A program made the translations under genes and the position numbers. From Pseudomonas chlororaphis (GTDB lineage: Bacteria; Pseudomonadota; Gammaproteobacteria; Pseudomonadales; Pseudomonadaceae), in assembly GCA_001023535.1 (NCBI GenBank), contig CP011020.1:1519001-1583000 (forward strand): DNA of 64,000 bases, written 5' to 3'. The notes beneath the pieces were generated by a model that was given only the letters and a program-made list of their open reading frames with translations, was not told the origin of the DNA and made no database searches. The stretch's first letter is position 1. Each line of letters opens with the position of its first letter. This document shows positions 1 through 8,961 of the stretch, in pieces.

Positions 1-697
1 CGCTTGCAGCGGCGACGGAGTCGGTACGATACGAAATGCAATCGGGGTGAACTCTGCTATCAACGTAGCTCGTTGCTTTGAGGCCGCATAAAGCTGCCGA
101 GTAAGATACCCACGGCTGGCCTTCCTCGAAAGGTGTCGAGGTCGGTGCGTTTTTATCACTGCCGTATGGCGCCCAGGCAATTGTCGCGAGTTTGCGCCCA
201 ACCAGACTTTCAGCTGGTTTATTGGTCGCCCTCACCGCAATATCCGACTCATCGCGGGCAAGACTCAATGTCTGATTGCCTACAAGTACTTCAATCGCTA
301 TCCCTTCATTCAGAGCTTTGAATTGCGCAATGATAGGTGTGAGGAAGTACAACAGCAGCGAATCGCTGGTGGTGATGCGCAGTTTTCCGAGTGGCCCCTG
401 ACCCGCCCGTGACACACGCCGTGCAACACTAACGATATCCAGTTCGACTCGCTCGGCGAGCTCTCGCAGCTCTACGCCTTCCGCTGTGAGCATGTATCCC
501 GAGCGGCGGTGATCGAAGAGTGCAACTCCAAGTGTTTTCTCAAGCTGGGCCACTCGGCGCGATACCGTGGATATGTTGATCCCCAGTTTTTTGGCAGCAT
601 CAGTGCGATTGGCGCATTCACTAAGCGCTTTGATAATGCGCAAGTCGTCCCATGAGAGCTGGGCCACAGCATCACTGAAATCCGATCTGCCCCCCAT
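1..697 (-). CDS. LysR-family transcriptional regulator, C-terminus cut by the window edge
   Basis: Reading the minus strand from an ATG at 697 gives one open frame to the left edge, about 232 residues, so the gene is incomplete here. The N-terminus has a LysR-type winged helix-turn-helix: WDDLRIIKALSECAN, then TDAAKKLGINISTVSRRVAQLE, which is the usual recognition-helix layout. The start of a substrate-binding domain follows (GPLGKLRITTSDSLLLYFL). An in-frame upstream ATG at 763 is possible; neither start has a strong ribosome-binding site, and 697 was chosen because the protein then begins close to the HTH as is usual. The effector and targets are unknown. The family assignment is firm; the start is not. 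Confidence 0.8.
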   Translation of the reverse strand, partial: MGGRSDFSDAVAQLSWDDLRIIKALSECANRTDAAKKLGINISTVSRRVAQLEKTLGVALFDHRRSGYMLTAEGVELRELAERVELDIVSVARRVSRAGQGPLGKLRITTSDSLLLYFLTPIIAQFKALNEGIAIEVLVGNQTLSLARDESDIAVRATNKPAESLVGRKLATIAWAPYGSDKNAPTSTPFEEGQPWVSYSAALCGLKATSYVDSRVHPDCISYRTDSVAAAS

Positions 698-993
698 TTG
701 CACTGCCTGGCGTGATGAACCGATGTTAGGTGGTGTATTCACGCGAGATATTCCAAATAGCATGTTCGCTCATCATACGAAAAGGCTAATGGGGAACAAA
801 GTAATTGGGGTCGGATTTTGGATCGTTCGCAAGCCGTAGCACGCGAGCAGCACGTTTCGAAATAACCTAGCGATGACGACTTGCTTTCGGTCATTCAAGA
901 GTGTCCGCTTTTGGCCGTCTGCTGCCTGTCGCCACGGCAGCTTTTGGCGGATTCCTACCTATTCTCGACGGAGGGACAGTCAAGGAGCCAGAC

Positions 994-1272
994 ATGCCCA
1001 ACCCACAAGACTTAAAAACCCCCGGCCTAACCCCCTTCTCCTTCCACTCCGATCGCCCGCTCTTTCGCGTTACCAGCGGTGTATCCATCAGTGAGGCCTT
1101 GTCCCACGCTTCCGATCTGCTCCACGTTGCCAAACTGCTGGCCGAGGACGCGGCGATGATTCGCGGCACGGATCGTTATGCCTGGGCATCGTGTTATTTG
1201 CAGGACATGAGTAAAGCCGTCATCGATGATGTGGTGAAGGTGTTGGAAGCACCAGGGAGCCAGCTGGCTTAG
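994..1272 (+). CDS. DUF3077-like small protein
   Basis: A 92-residue protein starting at ATG 994 behind a clear AAGGAG site at 982-987; longer upstream starts lack such a site. The body (LFRVTSGVSISEALSHASDLLHVAKLLAEDAAM) resembles the small DUF3077 proteins that are frequent and often multicopy in Pseudomonas, with a predicted helical core and no membrane segment or signal peptide. No function is known for the family. It stands alone between a divergent LysR gene and a convergent ADP-ribosylglycohydrolase. The family call is from recall of the sequence pattern. Confidence 0.75.
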   Translation: MPNPQDLKTPGLTPFSFHSDRPLFRVTSGVSISEALSHASDLLHVAKLLAEDAAMIRGTDRYAWASCYLQDMSKAVIDDVVKVLEAPGSQLA

Positions 1273-1304
1273 TTTCGCGGTCCAGTGTCGGTTTGAACCG
1301 ATTG

Positions 1305-1349
1305 GAGGGCTGCTTTGCAGCCCAGCGGGAGCAAGCTCCCTCGCCACGG
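1305..1349. repeat. REP-like half element
   Basis: A short copy of the GCGGGAGCAAGCTCCCTCGC motif preceded by the small stem GGGCTGCTTTGCAGCCC. It matches one half of the longer paired elements elsewhere in this window and lies between two convergent gene ends. Confidence 0.6.
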
Positions 1350-1413
1350 AGCCGAGATTTTCAGCATTCGATTGCTCGTCGTTGGTGGCAATATCCACTT
1401 TTCGTACTGAAGC

Positions 1414-2361
1414 TCACTCGTTTCGACTGTCCGGGCTTTCCGTGATTCTGGACCGGGCTGACTTGAACAGCGCGATGGCGATGTCTTCAATGTCCGAAAC
1501 CTGATGCAACTTGTCCAGCCATCGAGATGGAATACCCTGTTTCGAATAGAACGCACCGGCTATTTGGCCAACGATTGCAGCGGTGGTGTCGGCATCGTCA
1601 CCCAGGTTGGCGGCTTGCAGCACTGCTGCCTCAAAGGAGTCAGTGGACCAGAAGCACCAGAGTGCGGCTTCGAGCGAGGCAATGCAGTACCCGGTTCCTC
1701 TGATCTGGTCACGGTGCTTGTGCTTGAAGCTGCCAGAAGCGAGTTCTTTGATTGCCGGCTCACAATACTGTGTCGGAGAAAGAGCAAGTACGTCGTCTTT
1801 CTTATGACCTGCCAATGCTTTTGAAACCACCTCTGCCAACAACTGACACGACTCGATTGCCTCGGGGGCGCCATGGGTTGTGCGGGAACTTTGCTTGGTG
1901 GCCCATGCCATCGAGCTCTGGTCCGGAAAGTAGAAAAGGATGACCGGCGCCAGGCGCATGATCGAACCGTTCCCGGCCGTTTCCGGATCAATGGAACCGG
2001 CGAACGGCTCCCCAGTTTCTTGAAAGGTCATTAGCGCCTGTCTCACTGTCGTCCCGATATCGAAGCATTGCCCCGTCGCACTCCAGTAACCCCAATGCCA
2101 CCAATTGAGATACCGCGTCATCTGGTCTCTGGCATCGAAGCCGTTCTTCGAGAGCAGGCTTTCAGCTAGACAAAGTGCCATCGAGGTGTCATCTGTCCAC
2201 TGGCCGGGGGCCAAAGCGAAAGGTCCGCCGCCGACCATATCGGTGATGGGGCTCAAGGTGTCGCGGTCGCTAAATTCCAGGGTGGTGCCGACAGCATCGC
2301 CACAAGCCAGGCCTAGTAGGCATCCGATATAACGGTCCAGCAGATTGTTCTCTGGGGTCAA
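1414..2361 (-). CDS. ADP-ribosylglycohydrolase family protein
   Basis: A 315-residue protein of the DraG/ADP-ribosylhydrolase family (PF03747), which removes ADP-ribose from proteins or small molecules using a two-metal (Mg or Mn) centre. The family motifs appear in order: GLACGDAVG near residues 17-25, GQWTDDTSM near 53-61 (first metal-binding cluster), GNGSIMRLAPV near 130-140, and NLGDDADTTAAIVG near 252-265 (second metal-binding Asp cluster). All expected acidic metal ligands are present, so it is probably active. No ADP-ribosyltransferase partner, macrodomain or toxin is next to it, so the substrate cannot be inferred. It may be metabolic, defensive or part of an accessory stretch. Confidence 0.9.
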   Translation of the reverse strand: MTPENNLLDRYIGCLLGLACGDAVGTTLEFSDRDTLSPITDMVGGGPFALAPGQWTDDTSMALCLAESLLSKNGFDARDQMTRYLNWWHWGYWSATGQCFDIGTTVRQALMTFQETGEPFAGSIDPETAGNGSIMRLAPVILFYFPDQSSMAWATKQSSRTTHGAPEAIESCQLLAEVVSKALAGHKKDDVLALSPTQYCEPAIKELASGSFKHKHRDQIRGTGYCIASLEAALWCFWSTDSFEAAVLQAANLGDDADTTAAIVGQIAGAFYSKQGIPSRWLDKLHQVSDIEDIAIALFKSARSRITESPDSRNE

Positions 2362-2435
2362 TGGCTACCTCCGAAGCATTTCCAGTATTCAGGAGTGTGC
2401 AGTATACGGCGGAGGTCGGCCTCCCCTCTGCCTCC

Positions 2436-3311
2436 TCACGTCTGTAAAAAGTCCAAAATAGCCTGGCTAGTCGCCTCCATCTTCTCCTCAAGCACCCAAT
2501 GTCCGGTGTTTTGCAAGATCAAGGAGTGGGGGCGTGAAGTGATGTGCTGCACCTGCTCGGACAATGTCTTGCCCCTTGAATGGTCTCCGCCAATGGTGAG
2601 CACCGGGAGAGTCAGTTTATTTGCAGCGAAGGCCTGGTTGTCATTGGCGTCCTGCTCTATCCAGGCTGAGTAGAGCTTGAACGCTGCGTCCATGCGGCCG
2701 GAGCGAGAGTAGTCGTTCACCAGGGCTTCACGTACTTCTGTCGGCACTTTATGGTTGCCTGGGTAGACGAACTCATCGAAAAACATATCCAGGTAGATTT
2801 TTTCTTTGTCTTTAATCATTTTTGCAGCGGTGGCGCCATAGAAGCGGAAATGCCACTTGCTCGAAACTCCGGTTGAGGGGTTGCCGTTATAAGGGCTCTC
2901 CCAGCCTGGAATGCCAGGGATGAATCCGTCCATCAAAATCATGTGTTTGGTTTCGGAGGGGTAAAGCGCACCGTAGGCGTAGGCGATGATCAATCCCATG
3001 TCATGACCGACAATATCAACCCGATTCAAATTCAAATATCTAAGCAGCTCGCGCAAATCCAGCGCCATGTTCTTTTTGTCATAACCCGTGGCGGCAATAT
3101 CTGTTTCTCCAGCGCCCCGATAGTCAGGAACGACCGGGGTGTACCCCGCACGCAGTAGCCGTCCCATCAAGGGCTCCCAACTCCTCCAGCTCCCCGGAAA
3201 GCCATGTACCAGGAGCACCGGCTTCGCACCGTTGCCGCCGATCAGGTAGTGCATGCGAATGCCGTTCACGTTCGCGTATTCGCTTCTGAACACTTCACCA
3301 TCGATGACCAT
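2436..3311 (-). CDS. alpha/beta hydrolase, epoxide-hydrolase/dehalogenase type
   Basis: A 291-residue soluble alpha/beta hydrolase. The oxyanion loop HGFPGS lies near residue 36. The nucleophile elbow is VGHDMG with Asp at about residue 104 in place of Ser, which points to the epoxide hydrolase or haloalkane dehalogenase branch. The catalytic His is in NTGHWVLEE near 271. The lid region (about 130-215) is of usual length. The ATG at 3311 has GAGGGG eight bases upstream; an in-frame ATG five codons earlier covers that site and is less likely. No operon partner is evident and there is no signal peptide. The substrate is unknown. Confidence 0.85.
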   Translation of the reverse strand: MVIDGEVFRSEYANVNGIRMHYLIGGNGAKPVLLVHGFPGSWRSWEPLMGRLLRAGYTPVVPDYRGAGETDIAATGYDKKNMALDLRELLRYLNLNRVDIVGHDMGLIIAYAYGALYPSETKHMILMDGFIPGIPGWESPYNGNPSTGVSSKWHFRFYGATAAKMIKDKEKIYLDMFFDEFVYPGNHKVPTEVREALVNDYSRSGRMDAAFKLYSAWIEQDANDNQAFAANKLTLPVLTIGGDHSRGKTLSEQVQHITSRPHSLILQNTGHWVLEEKMEATSQAILDFLQT

Positions 3312-3904
3312 GTTGCACCCCTCCATGAATAGGGTCAGGCGTTTCAGCTAGCGTGGGCGTATCTGCGACAGTCTCGCCACTGTCAGGGCTGACAGGGGCG
3401 ACGAGCGGATATCGGCAAACGCTGTCGTGGCCTGAAAGGCAAAGAAGCGTCAGTTGCTCCGACGGCCCGAGGACCGTCGGAGACTGAGATCATCGACGAG
3501 GTATGAAGTAGGAGACGTTACCGATCGTCATCAACCAGACATGGGTCTTACTGTCGGCAGGGGTATCGTTTCCAAACAAGAACATGGTGTACATAATCAC
3601 TCCAGCCAGGGGGGGATAGGCCTCATACCGGAATTGGTAGAAGTTAGTCTGGCTAAGAGTATTTACAGCCGTGTGCAAAAAGTTGGAGTTAATTCCTTAA
3701 CTTCAGGCAGATGATGTTCACTCTCGATGGCGGCTTCGGACCGATTGGGGCGTCGCCTGGCCAAGCGCGCTCCCCCAATGCAGCGTCCTCTCATCTAATC
3801 GTTTCTCCCGCCGATAGCTTTTAATAACGGCCTAGCCTGGCCCTAGGCGCCGCTGGCGCTCGACTACACTTGCCCAGAAATCCCCGCTCCAGGAGCAGTT
3901 AGCG
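3312..3904. other. intergenic region, 593 bp, no convincing gene
   Basis: This gap lies between the hydrolase and the chemoreceptor gene. A minus-strand open frame at 3490-3678 (62 codons, TTG start, no ribosome-binding site, hydrophobic centre) is the only notable reading frame and cannot be supported as a gene. The right part should hold the chemoreceptor promoter. Confidence 0.5.
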
Positions 3905-5512
3905 ATGAAGATCCGCACCAAGGTCATAGGTTCGGGGTTGGTCAGTCTCTCTTTTGCGTTGTTGCTCGGCGGTATCGGCTTGTGGGGACATCACTCCATG
4001 ACCGAGTCCCTGGGGGAGAACGAGACCAGTATTTCCGCCATGCGCAAGCACATGGAGGCGGACATGATGCATGACGCCATTCGTGCCGATGTGCTGGCCG
4101 CGTTGCTGGTGGCGCCGGGGGATGCGCAGGGGGCCAAGGAGGTCCTGGAAGGGTTTGACGAGCATTCGCAGCGGATGCGCAAGGTGATTGCCGAGAACGC
4201 CGAGGCGAACTTGCCCGCGGATATCGCCAAGGCGATCGTCGAGTTGAAACCCCAAGTCGATACCTACATCGATAAGGCCAAGCAGATCATCGGCAAGGTG
4301 CTGGGCGGTGCCCAGGATGTGCAAGCGTTGCGGACGGAGTTCAACGCCGCGTTTTCGGTGCTGGAGGAGCGCAACGAGGCCGTCAGCGAGCTGATCGAGA
4401 ACCAGGCCCAGAACGCGCGTGAGCGTCAGGATGACAGTATTCAGTCTTCGGGCTACTGGCTGATCATGACCTTGCTGGCCACCTGCGTGGCGCTGGCGCT
4501 GCTGTCGTGGAACCTGCTGAAGTCGGTGCTGACGCCGCTGAACAAGATCATTCTCAACACCCAGGCGATTTCCCAAGGGGACTTGCAGCGCTCCATGGGC
4601 GCGCAAAGCAAGGATGAGCTCGGCCAGTTGCAAGGGGTGATCGAGCAGATGCAGATCAACCTGCGGCAGATGATCGCCACCATCCGCAACCAGAGCGACG
4701 AGCTGCACGGCACGTCACGGACCTTGGGCGATACGGCTCGGCAGATCGTCTCCAGCGCCGACCAACAGGCCCTTAGCGCCACCAGCATGGCCGCGAGCAT
4801 GGAGCAGATGATGGCCAACATCAGCCAGATTCACCAACATGCCGACAGCGCGCGGACGATTTCGGCGCAGTCCGAACAACTGGCGAGCAGTGGCGGGCAG
4901 GTGATCCTGGGCGTGGTGGAAGGCATGAGCCGGATCGCCGAGGTGGTGAACCAGTCTTCCAGCAAGATCACCGCGCTGGATGCTTCATCCGAAGACATTC
5001 ACTCCATCATCCAGGTGATCAAGAGCATTGCCGAGCAGACCAACCTGCTGGCGCTCAACGCCGCCATCGAAGCCGCCCGGGCCGGCGAGGCCGGGCGCGG
5101 CTTTGCGGTGGTGGCCGACGAAGTGCGTAACCTGGCGGCGCGCACCACCCAATCCACCCAGGAAATCACGGCGATGATCGAGCGCATCCAGTCCAGCGCC
5201 CGGGATGCCGTGGCGAACATGCAGGCGTGCGTGAGCCGCGTGGACGAGGGCGTGAACCTGGCGCAACAGGCCGGGGTGTCCATCAGCGAGATCCGCACCG
5301 GCGCCCGGCATGCCGCCGAGGTGGTGGAAGAGATTTCCCAGACCATCGCCGAGCAATCCAAAGCCAGCGACGAGATGGCCCAGCGAGTGGAGTCGATTGC
5401 CGAGCAGTCCCGGGAAAACACCCGTTCGATCCACAACCTGACACAAACGGCGGATCAGTTGAACAACGCCGCGGGGTCGATGCAGTCTTCGGTGCAGCAG
5501 TTCAAGATCTGA
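3905..5512 (+). CDS. methyl-accepting chemotaxis protein
   Basis: A 535-residue transmembrane chemoreceptor. TM1 is at about 11-30, followed by a periplasmic helical ligand domain of about 150 residues (four-helix-bundle size), TM2 at about 182-202, a HAMP domain at about 203-256, and a cytoplasmic signalling coiled coil. The highly conserved hairpin tip is present near 375-412 ([19 protein letters not shown], then [12 protein letters not shown]). It signals to CheA/CheW. The C-terminus ends SSVQQFKI and lacks a CheR/CheB-tethering pentapeptide. Start: ATG with AGGAG 11 bases upstream. The ligand is not inferable, and the gene stands alone. Confidence 0.95.
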   Translation: MKIRTKVIGSGLVSLSFALLLGGIGLWGHHSMTESLGENETSISAMRKHMEADMMHDAIRADVLAALLVAPGDAQGAKEVLEGFDEHSQRMRKVIAENAEANLPADIAKAIVELKPQVDTYIDKAKQIIGKVLGGAQDVQALRTEFNAAFSVLEERNEAVSELIENQAQNARERQDDSIQSSGYWLIMTLLATCVALALLSWNLLKSVLTPLNKIILNTQAISQGDLQRSMGAQSKDELGQLQGVIEQMQINLRQMIATIRNQSDELHGTSRTLGDTARQIVSSADQQALSATSMAASMEQMMANISQIHQHADSARTISAQSEQLASSGGQVILGVVEGMSRIAEVVNQSSSKITALDASSEDIHSIIQVIKSIAEQTNLLALNAAIEAARAGEAGRGFAVVADEVRNLAARTTQSTQEITAMIERIQSSARDAVANMQACVSRVDEGVNLAQQAGVSISEIRTGARHAAEVVEEISQTIAEQSKASDEMAQRVESIAEQSRENTRSIHNLTQTADQLNNAAGSMQSSVQQFKI

Positions 5513-5587
5513 GCGTTCGCGGCCATCGCTGCATTTCATCCGGTTTCCCAGGGTTGGACATCGGAGCAATCAACCCGCTCATTGGGA

Positions 5588-5622
5588 GCGCGACGAAACA
5601 AGCGCAGGACGTTTCGTCGCGC
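5588..5622. repeat. perfect 12-bp inverted repeat after the chemoreceptor gene
   Basis: The arms GCGCGACGAAAC and GTTTCGTCGCGC are perfectly complementary around an 11-base loop. It lies 75 bp after the chemoreceptor stop. No T-run follows on either strand, so it is not a textbook terminator; it may stabilise the mRNA end. The rest of the 5513-5835 gap shows nothing else. Confidence 0.6.
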
Positions 5623-5835
5623 CAAGGGCACACCACCGTATTTATTGGCCTAGCCCACCATCATCCGGGCAAAAAACCCAAATCCTGCGTAAGCTTCTAT
5701 CCATTGCCTGGCACAGGCTTGCCCTGCAAAACCGCGACAACCGTGGCAAGGTAGACGGTGATCGCCGCAGGCACTGCCTGTCCCGGGCCGAGTGCACAAC
5801 AATAGCGAGCCCACTTAAGCAGAGGGCATTACCTC

Positions 5836-6762
5836 ATGGATAGCAGAACCCTACGCAACCTCATGCGCATCGTGCAGACCGGCTCGTTGTCGGCAGCGGC
5901 CGAACATTCGTGCCTCACGGTGCAGGCCCTGGCGGCGCAGTTGAACAAGGTCGAGGAGCAATTTGGCTTCCGCTTGTTCCGGCGCTCGAACAAGGGCCTG
6001 ACGTTGACCAGCCAAGGCTCGGAACTGACCCCCTTCATGGATCAGGTACTGGTGGCCACGCGCCAGCTGGAGGAAAAGGTCGCGGCACTGAAAAAACCCC
6101 GGCAACGCACGCTGAAAGTGGCGCTGAATACCACACTGCCGGCGGAATTCAACCGGCGGATGATCGACCGGTTGATCGCCGTGTTCCCCCAGTACCAACT
6201 GGAATTCAGCTACGCGGAGTCGATGGAGAACCTGAGCAAGCTCAAGAACGAGGATTTTGACCTGGCGATCCTGATCGGCGCGCAACAGAGCAGCTTCTCG
6301 ACCATCGCCATGCCGGACGTGCAGGTGCGGGTGGTCGGCGCCCATTGTGGCGACGAAGACGACTCCCTTGGCTTGCTCGGCGACAAGTTTCAGGTGCGTC
6401 CGGCCGAAGAATGCCCCTATTCCCACAGTTTCCTGCGCTTTCTCGACGCGGGACTGGGCGAATACGGGACGAGCCAGCGCATGGTCTACTCCTGCAGTGA
6501 AACACTGACCCTGTCGTTGATCACCCAGTTGGATGGGCTGGGGCTGGTGTCCCGGGAAGCGGCGCTGCGCAATGGCCTGGCGATTTTCCCGGACTTCGAG
6601 GATTTCCTCGAGGTGCGCCTGGCGGTGAACAATCCCGAGTTGTCTGGCCAGGCGCTGCATGACGTGGTCGACCTGACGCTACAGGAACGAACCGAGCGCG
6701 ATGTACGCCGCCGTGCCCACCGCCACACTGAGAAACAGGTTGCGGCTGAAGTACGCACATAA
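5836..6762 (+). CDS. LysR-family transcriptional regulator converging on the azl operon
   Basis: A 308-residue LysR regulator. The N-terminal HTH (LMRIVQTGSLSAAAEHSCLTVQ) is followed by the linker helix VEEQFGFRLFRRSNKGLTLT and a substrate-binding domain from about residue 90. It converges on the azlD-azlC-GNAT-dioxygenase operon and overlaps azlD by 84 bp on the opposite strand, so its Arg/His-rich tail (VRRRAHRHTEKQVAAEVRT) is encoded antisense to azlD. This closeness suggests, but does not prove, that it controls that operon. The effector may be an amino acid. The family call is firm. Confidence 0.9.
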   Translation: MDSRTLRNLMRIVQTGSLSAAAEHSCLTVQALAAQLNKVEEQFGFRLFRRSNKGLTLTSQGSELTPFMDQVLVATRQLEEKVAALKKPRQRTLKVALNTTLPAEFNRRMIDRLIAVFPQYQLEFSYAESMENLSKLKNEDFDLAILIGAQQSSFSTIAMPDVQVRVVGAHCGDEDDSLGLLGDKFQVRPAEECPYSHSFLRFLDAGLGEYGTSQRMVYSCSETLTLSLITQLDGLGLVSREAALRNGLAIFPDFEDFLEVRLAVNNPELSGQALHDVVDLTLQERTERDVRRRAHRHTEKQVAAEVRT

Positions 6763-6996
6763 CAGCGTCGGAATCGCGGCGTAGAACTCCGGGCGGTCGA
6801 GTTGTATCTGCTGATCCTTGATCAACAGCGGGGTGAGGCTGATGGCAGCGACGATCGCCACCGGCAGGTACTCAAGGGCACGGGCGATGAACGGTGGCCA
6901 GTGCTCGGTATTGACCTGCAACGGCAGTGCGCGCGGCAGGAAGGTCACGGCCATCATCAGCGCCACGACCAGGATCAGGAACGTTTGGTCAGGCAT
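6679..6996 (-). CDS. azlD: AzlD-family branched-chain amino acid export subunit
   Basis: A 105-residue, strongly hydrophobic protein with about four membrane helices and the family feature ALMMAVTFLPRALPL near residues 12-26. AzlD is the small partner of AzlC in exporters of branched-chain amino acids and analogues such as azaleucine (BrnE in Corynebacterium). It follows azlC with a 22-bp overlap, so translation is probably coupled. Its 3' end overlaps the convergent LysR gene. Confidence 0.9.
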   Translation of the reverse strand: MPDQTFLILVVALMMAVTFLPRALPLQVNTEHWPPFIARALEYLPVAIVAAISLTPLLIKDQQIQLDRPEFYAAIPTLLCAYFSRNLFLSVAVGTAAYIALGSFL

Positions 6997-7688
6997 ACGC
7001 CCACCCCGCAGCCAACGAACGTGGCAATGAAGACATTGAACGGCGAACTGCCCAGCAGGCTCAGCGCGCCCATGCAGGCCACGGCGGCCAGGGCAGCGAT
7101 CAGCTTGTTACGGGTATTGCACAGCGAGACCAGGACGTAGAGCATCATCGCGGTCAGGGCATAGTCGAGCTGGTACTTGATCAGATGCGCCGCGTACTGC
7201 GCGCACACGGCCCCCAACAGGCCGCCCAATACCCAGGAGGTGTGGCAAAACAGGTTGAAGCCAATCAGGTAGCGCAAGCTGACCGGCGCCCCGCTGCCCA
7301 GCTTGACGCTGTGGAAGGCGAACGATTCGTCCGTCAGCCCCGCCGCGTAGCACCAGCGCTCGAAACGGCTCAGCCCCAGCGCACGCAACGCCTTGGCCAT
7401 GTACACCGACATCAGCATGTGCCGGGCGTTGATCAGGAAGGTGGTGAGCACGATGGTGGTGAGTGACGCACCGCTGGAAATCAGGGCCAACGCGGCAAAT
7501 TGCGACGCGCCAGCGTAGACGAACAGGCACATCGCCACCGGCAGCCACAAGGGTAAGCCGGCGTTGACCGCCATCAGACCGAACACAAACGAAACCGTAA
7601 AATAACCCGCTACCACCGGACTGGCTTCAGCAAAGGTACGCGAGGCTTGTGGTTCGACCGCCAGCGGCTGGCTGGAAGTCTTGTTCAT
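6975..7688 (-). CDS. azlC: AzlC-family branched-chain amino acid exporter
   Basis: A 237-residue inner-membrane protein of the AzlC/YgaZ/BrnF family, the large subunit of a branched-chain amino acid exporter. The family region with FVYAGASQF and the following hydrophobic helix is near residues 62-85, and INARHMLMSVYMA lies further on. The ATG at 7688 follows a GAGGGA site and forms an ATGA overlap with the stop of the upstream acetyltransferase; a longer in-frame start at 7727 lies inside that gene and is less likely. The overlaps on both sides mark this as the third gene of a four-gene operon that starts with an Fe(II)/2OG dioxygenase. Confidence 0.9.
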   Translation of the reverse strand: MNKTSSQPLAVEPQASRTFAEASPVVAGYFTVSFVFGLMAVNAGLPLWLPVAMCLFVYAGASQFAALALISSGASLTTIVLTTFLINARHMLMSVYMAKALRALGLSRFERWCYAAGLTDESFAFHSVKLGSGAPVSLRYLIGFNLFCHTSWVLGGLLGAVCAQYAAHLIKYQLDYALTAMMLYVLVSLCNTRNKLIAALAAVACMGALSLLGSSPFNVFIATFVGCGVGVCLTKRS

Positions 7689-8122
7689 AAATCCCTCTCG
7701 AAGGTGATCTCGCCCCGGGGTTCGCAAAAACCCTGGGCCGCCCAGAAACGCTTGCCGGCCAGATTAGCATCGTCGACAAAAAGGAACATGCGCAGCACGC
7801 CGACCCGCTTCATGTCGGCCGAAGCCGCTTCCACCAGGCGCTGGCCCAGGCCCTTGGTGCGATGCAACGGGCTGACCGCCAGGTGATTGATCGTGCCACG
7901 GGTACCCAGCATGCCGCCGATCACCGCGCCCACGACCTCGCCGGCCGTATCGACGGCCAGGTACGCGGTGGTGGTTTCCTGCAGCAATACTCCCCGCAGG
8001 AACCGGGCATCCTGCCATTCGCAGAACGACACTTCATCGAACCCGCGAAAAAACCGCTCCATTCGTTCGGCATCCCTGACCATGGCCCGGCGCAACAGGA
8101 CCTGCTGCGCCGGATCCTCCAT
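7685..8122 (-). CDS. GNAT-family N-acetyltransferase
   Basis: A 145-residue GNAT acetyltransferase. The acetyl-CoA-binding motif A is visible as LAVSPLHRTKGLGQRLVEAA (about 86-105), preceded by a beta strand in INHLAV and followed by LFVDDANLAGKRFWAAQGF. The ATG at 8122 starts just inside the end of the upstream dioxygenase gene (15-bp overlap); a longer frame from 8209 would lie deep within it. The gene is translationally linked to azlC by ATGA. Between an amino acid hydroxylase-like enzyme and an amino acid exporter, the acceptor could be a (hydroxy)amino acid amine; this is inference. Confidence 0.85.
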   Translation of the reverse strand: MEDPAQQVLLRRAMVRDAERMERFFRGFDEVSFCEWQDARFLRGVLLQETTTAYLAVDTAGEVVGAVIGGMLGTRGTINHLAVSPLHRTKGLGQRLVEAASADMKRVGVLRMFLFVDDANLAGKRFWAAQGFCEPRGEITFERDL

Positions 8123-8135
8123 GGGTTCCAGCCAT

Positions 8136-8882
8136 TCAGCGAACAATGTCGAAAGCGGTCCCGGGCCGCGAGAAGGAAATCGCCAGGATCTGCCGGTAGG
8201 CCATTTCATGGCTGTGGACGTTACGGGCCGGGGTCACGTAATGGCGCATGTCGCGATCGAGGAAGAACGTCGTGTCGAGGATGTCCTCGTAGGTCGTCGC
8301 CGCCAGTTGTTCTTGCTGGGCGGTGTACAGACGGCTTTCGGCACCCGCTACATTGTTCCGGCCCCAGAAGTGCACGCCGCTGAACGGATAGCCATCGCAG
8401 TGGATGCCTTCGGGGGTGATTTCCAGTTGCTTGCCCGGCTTGATCTCGATACGGATCTGATGGATCTGGCATTGCCAGATTTCATCGTGCAGCTCAGGGG
8501 GCAGGACGTTCTTGTACACCTCGAAGTCCGTGTCGATCAGGCTGCGCATCACCGGCGAGTTGATGACTTCATTGGAGAAGTCCTGGAAATGCCGCTCCAA
8601 GCCGCCGACGTAACTGTTGTTGGCCTTGGACTGGATATAAGCCCGGTGCTCGAGCTGCTTGAGCTCGCGGGTGGTGGGGTTGTATTCAAAGTCACTGTAG
8701 CGGCGAAAACGCATGCCTGACTCGGCCTGGCCGTAGTAGCTGTCGGGCTCCATGTTTTCCCAGCTTTTGGTCAGCCGGACAAAATCGCCGAAATGACCGT
8801 AGAGGTTGAAGTCGCCACCGCGAACATTGACGTATTTGTCACGTCTTAGCGCTTCGCCCACTTCCCTGTTCAGAACGATCAT
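8136..8882 (-). CDS. Fe(II)/2-oxoglutarate dioxygenase, isoleucine-hydroxylase-like (PF10014)
   Basis: A 248-residue protein of the 2OG-Fe dioxygenase family that includes Bacillus thuringiensis L-isoleucine 4-hydroxylase (IDO). The likely iron ligands are His161 and Asp163 (EGIHCDGYPF) and His214 (DRDMRHYVTPA), close in spacing to the H-x-D...H set of IDO; an Arg in YRQILAISF near 230 could hold 2-oxoglutarate. The length matches IDO (about 240). It is first in an operon with a GNAT acetyltransferase and AzlC/AzlD, so a free branched-chain or related aliphatic amino acid is a reasonable substrate guess. The start codon is ATG at 8882. The family is well supported; the substrate is inferred. 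Confidence 0.85.
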   Translation of the reverse strand: MIVLNREVGEALRRDKYVNVRGGDFNLYGHFGDFVRLTKSWENMEPDSYYGQAESGMRFRRYSDFEYNPTTRELKQLEHRAYIQSKANNSYVGGLERHFQDFSNEVINSPVMRSLIDTDFEVYKNVLPPELHDEIWQCQIHQIRIEIKPGKQLEITPEGIHCDGYPFSGVHFWGRNNVAGAESRLYTAQQEQLAATTYEDILDTTFFLDRDMRHYVTPARNVHSHEMAYRQILAISFSRPGTAFDIVR

Positions 8883-8961
8883 TTTTCATAGGTCTCCACT
8901 GCATTGAGCGGCCTAATCTAGTAGGTGCAGGATTTACGTCCATGAGAAAGAATTTGAGGCA

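Noticed and set aside
3490..3678. 62-codon minus-strand frame with a hydrophobic centre
   Set aside because: Only a TTG start, no ribosome-binding site, and no recognisable family; short open frames are common by chance in this DNA.
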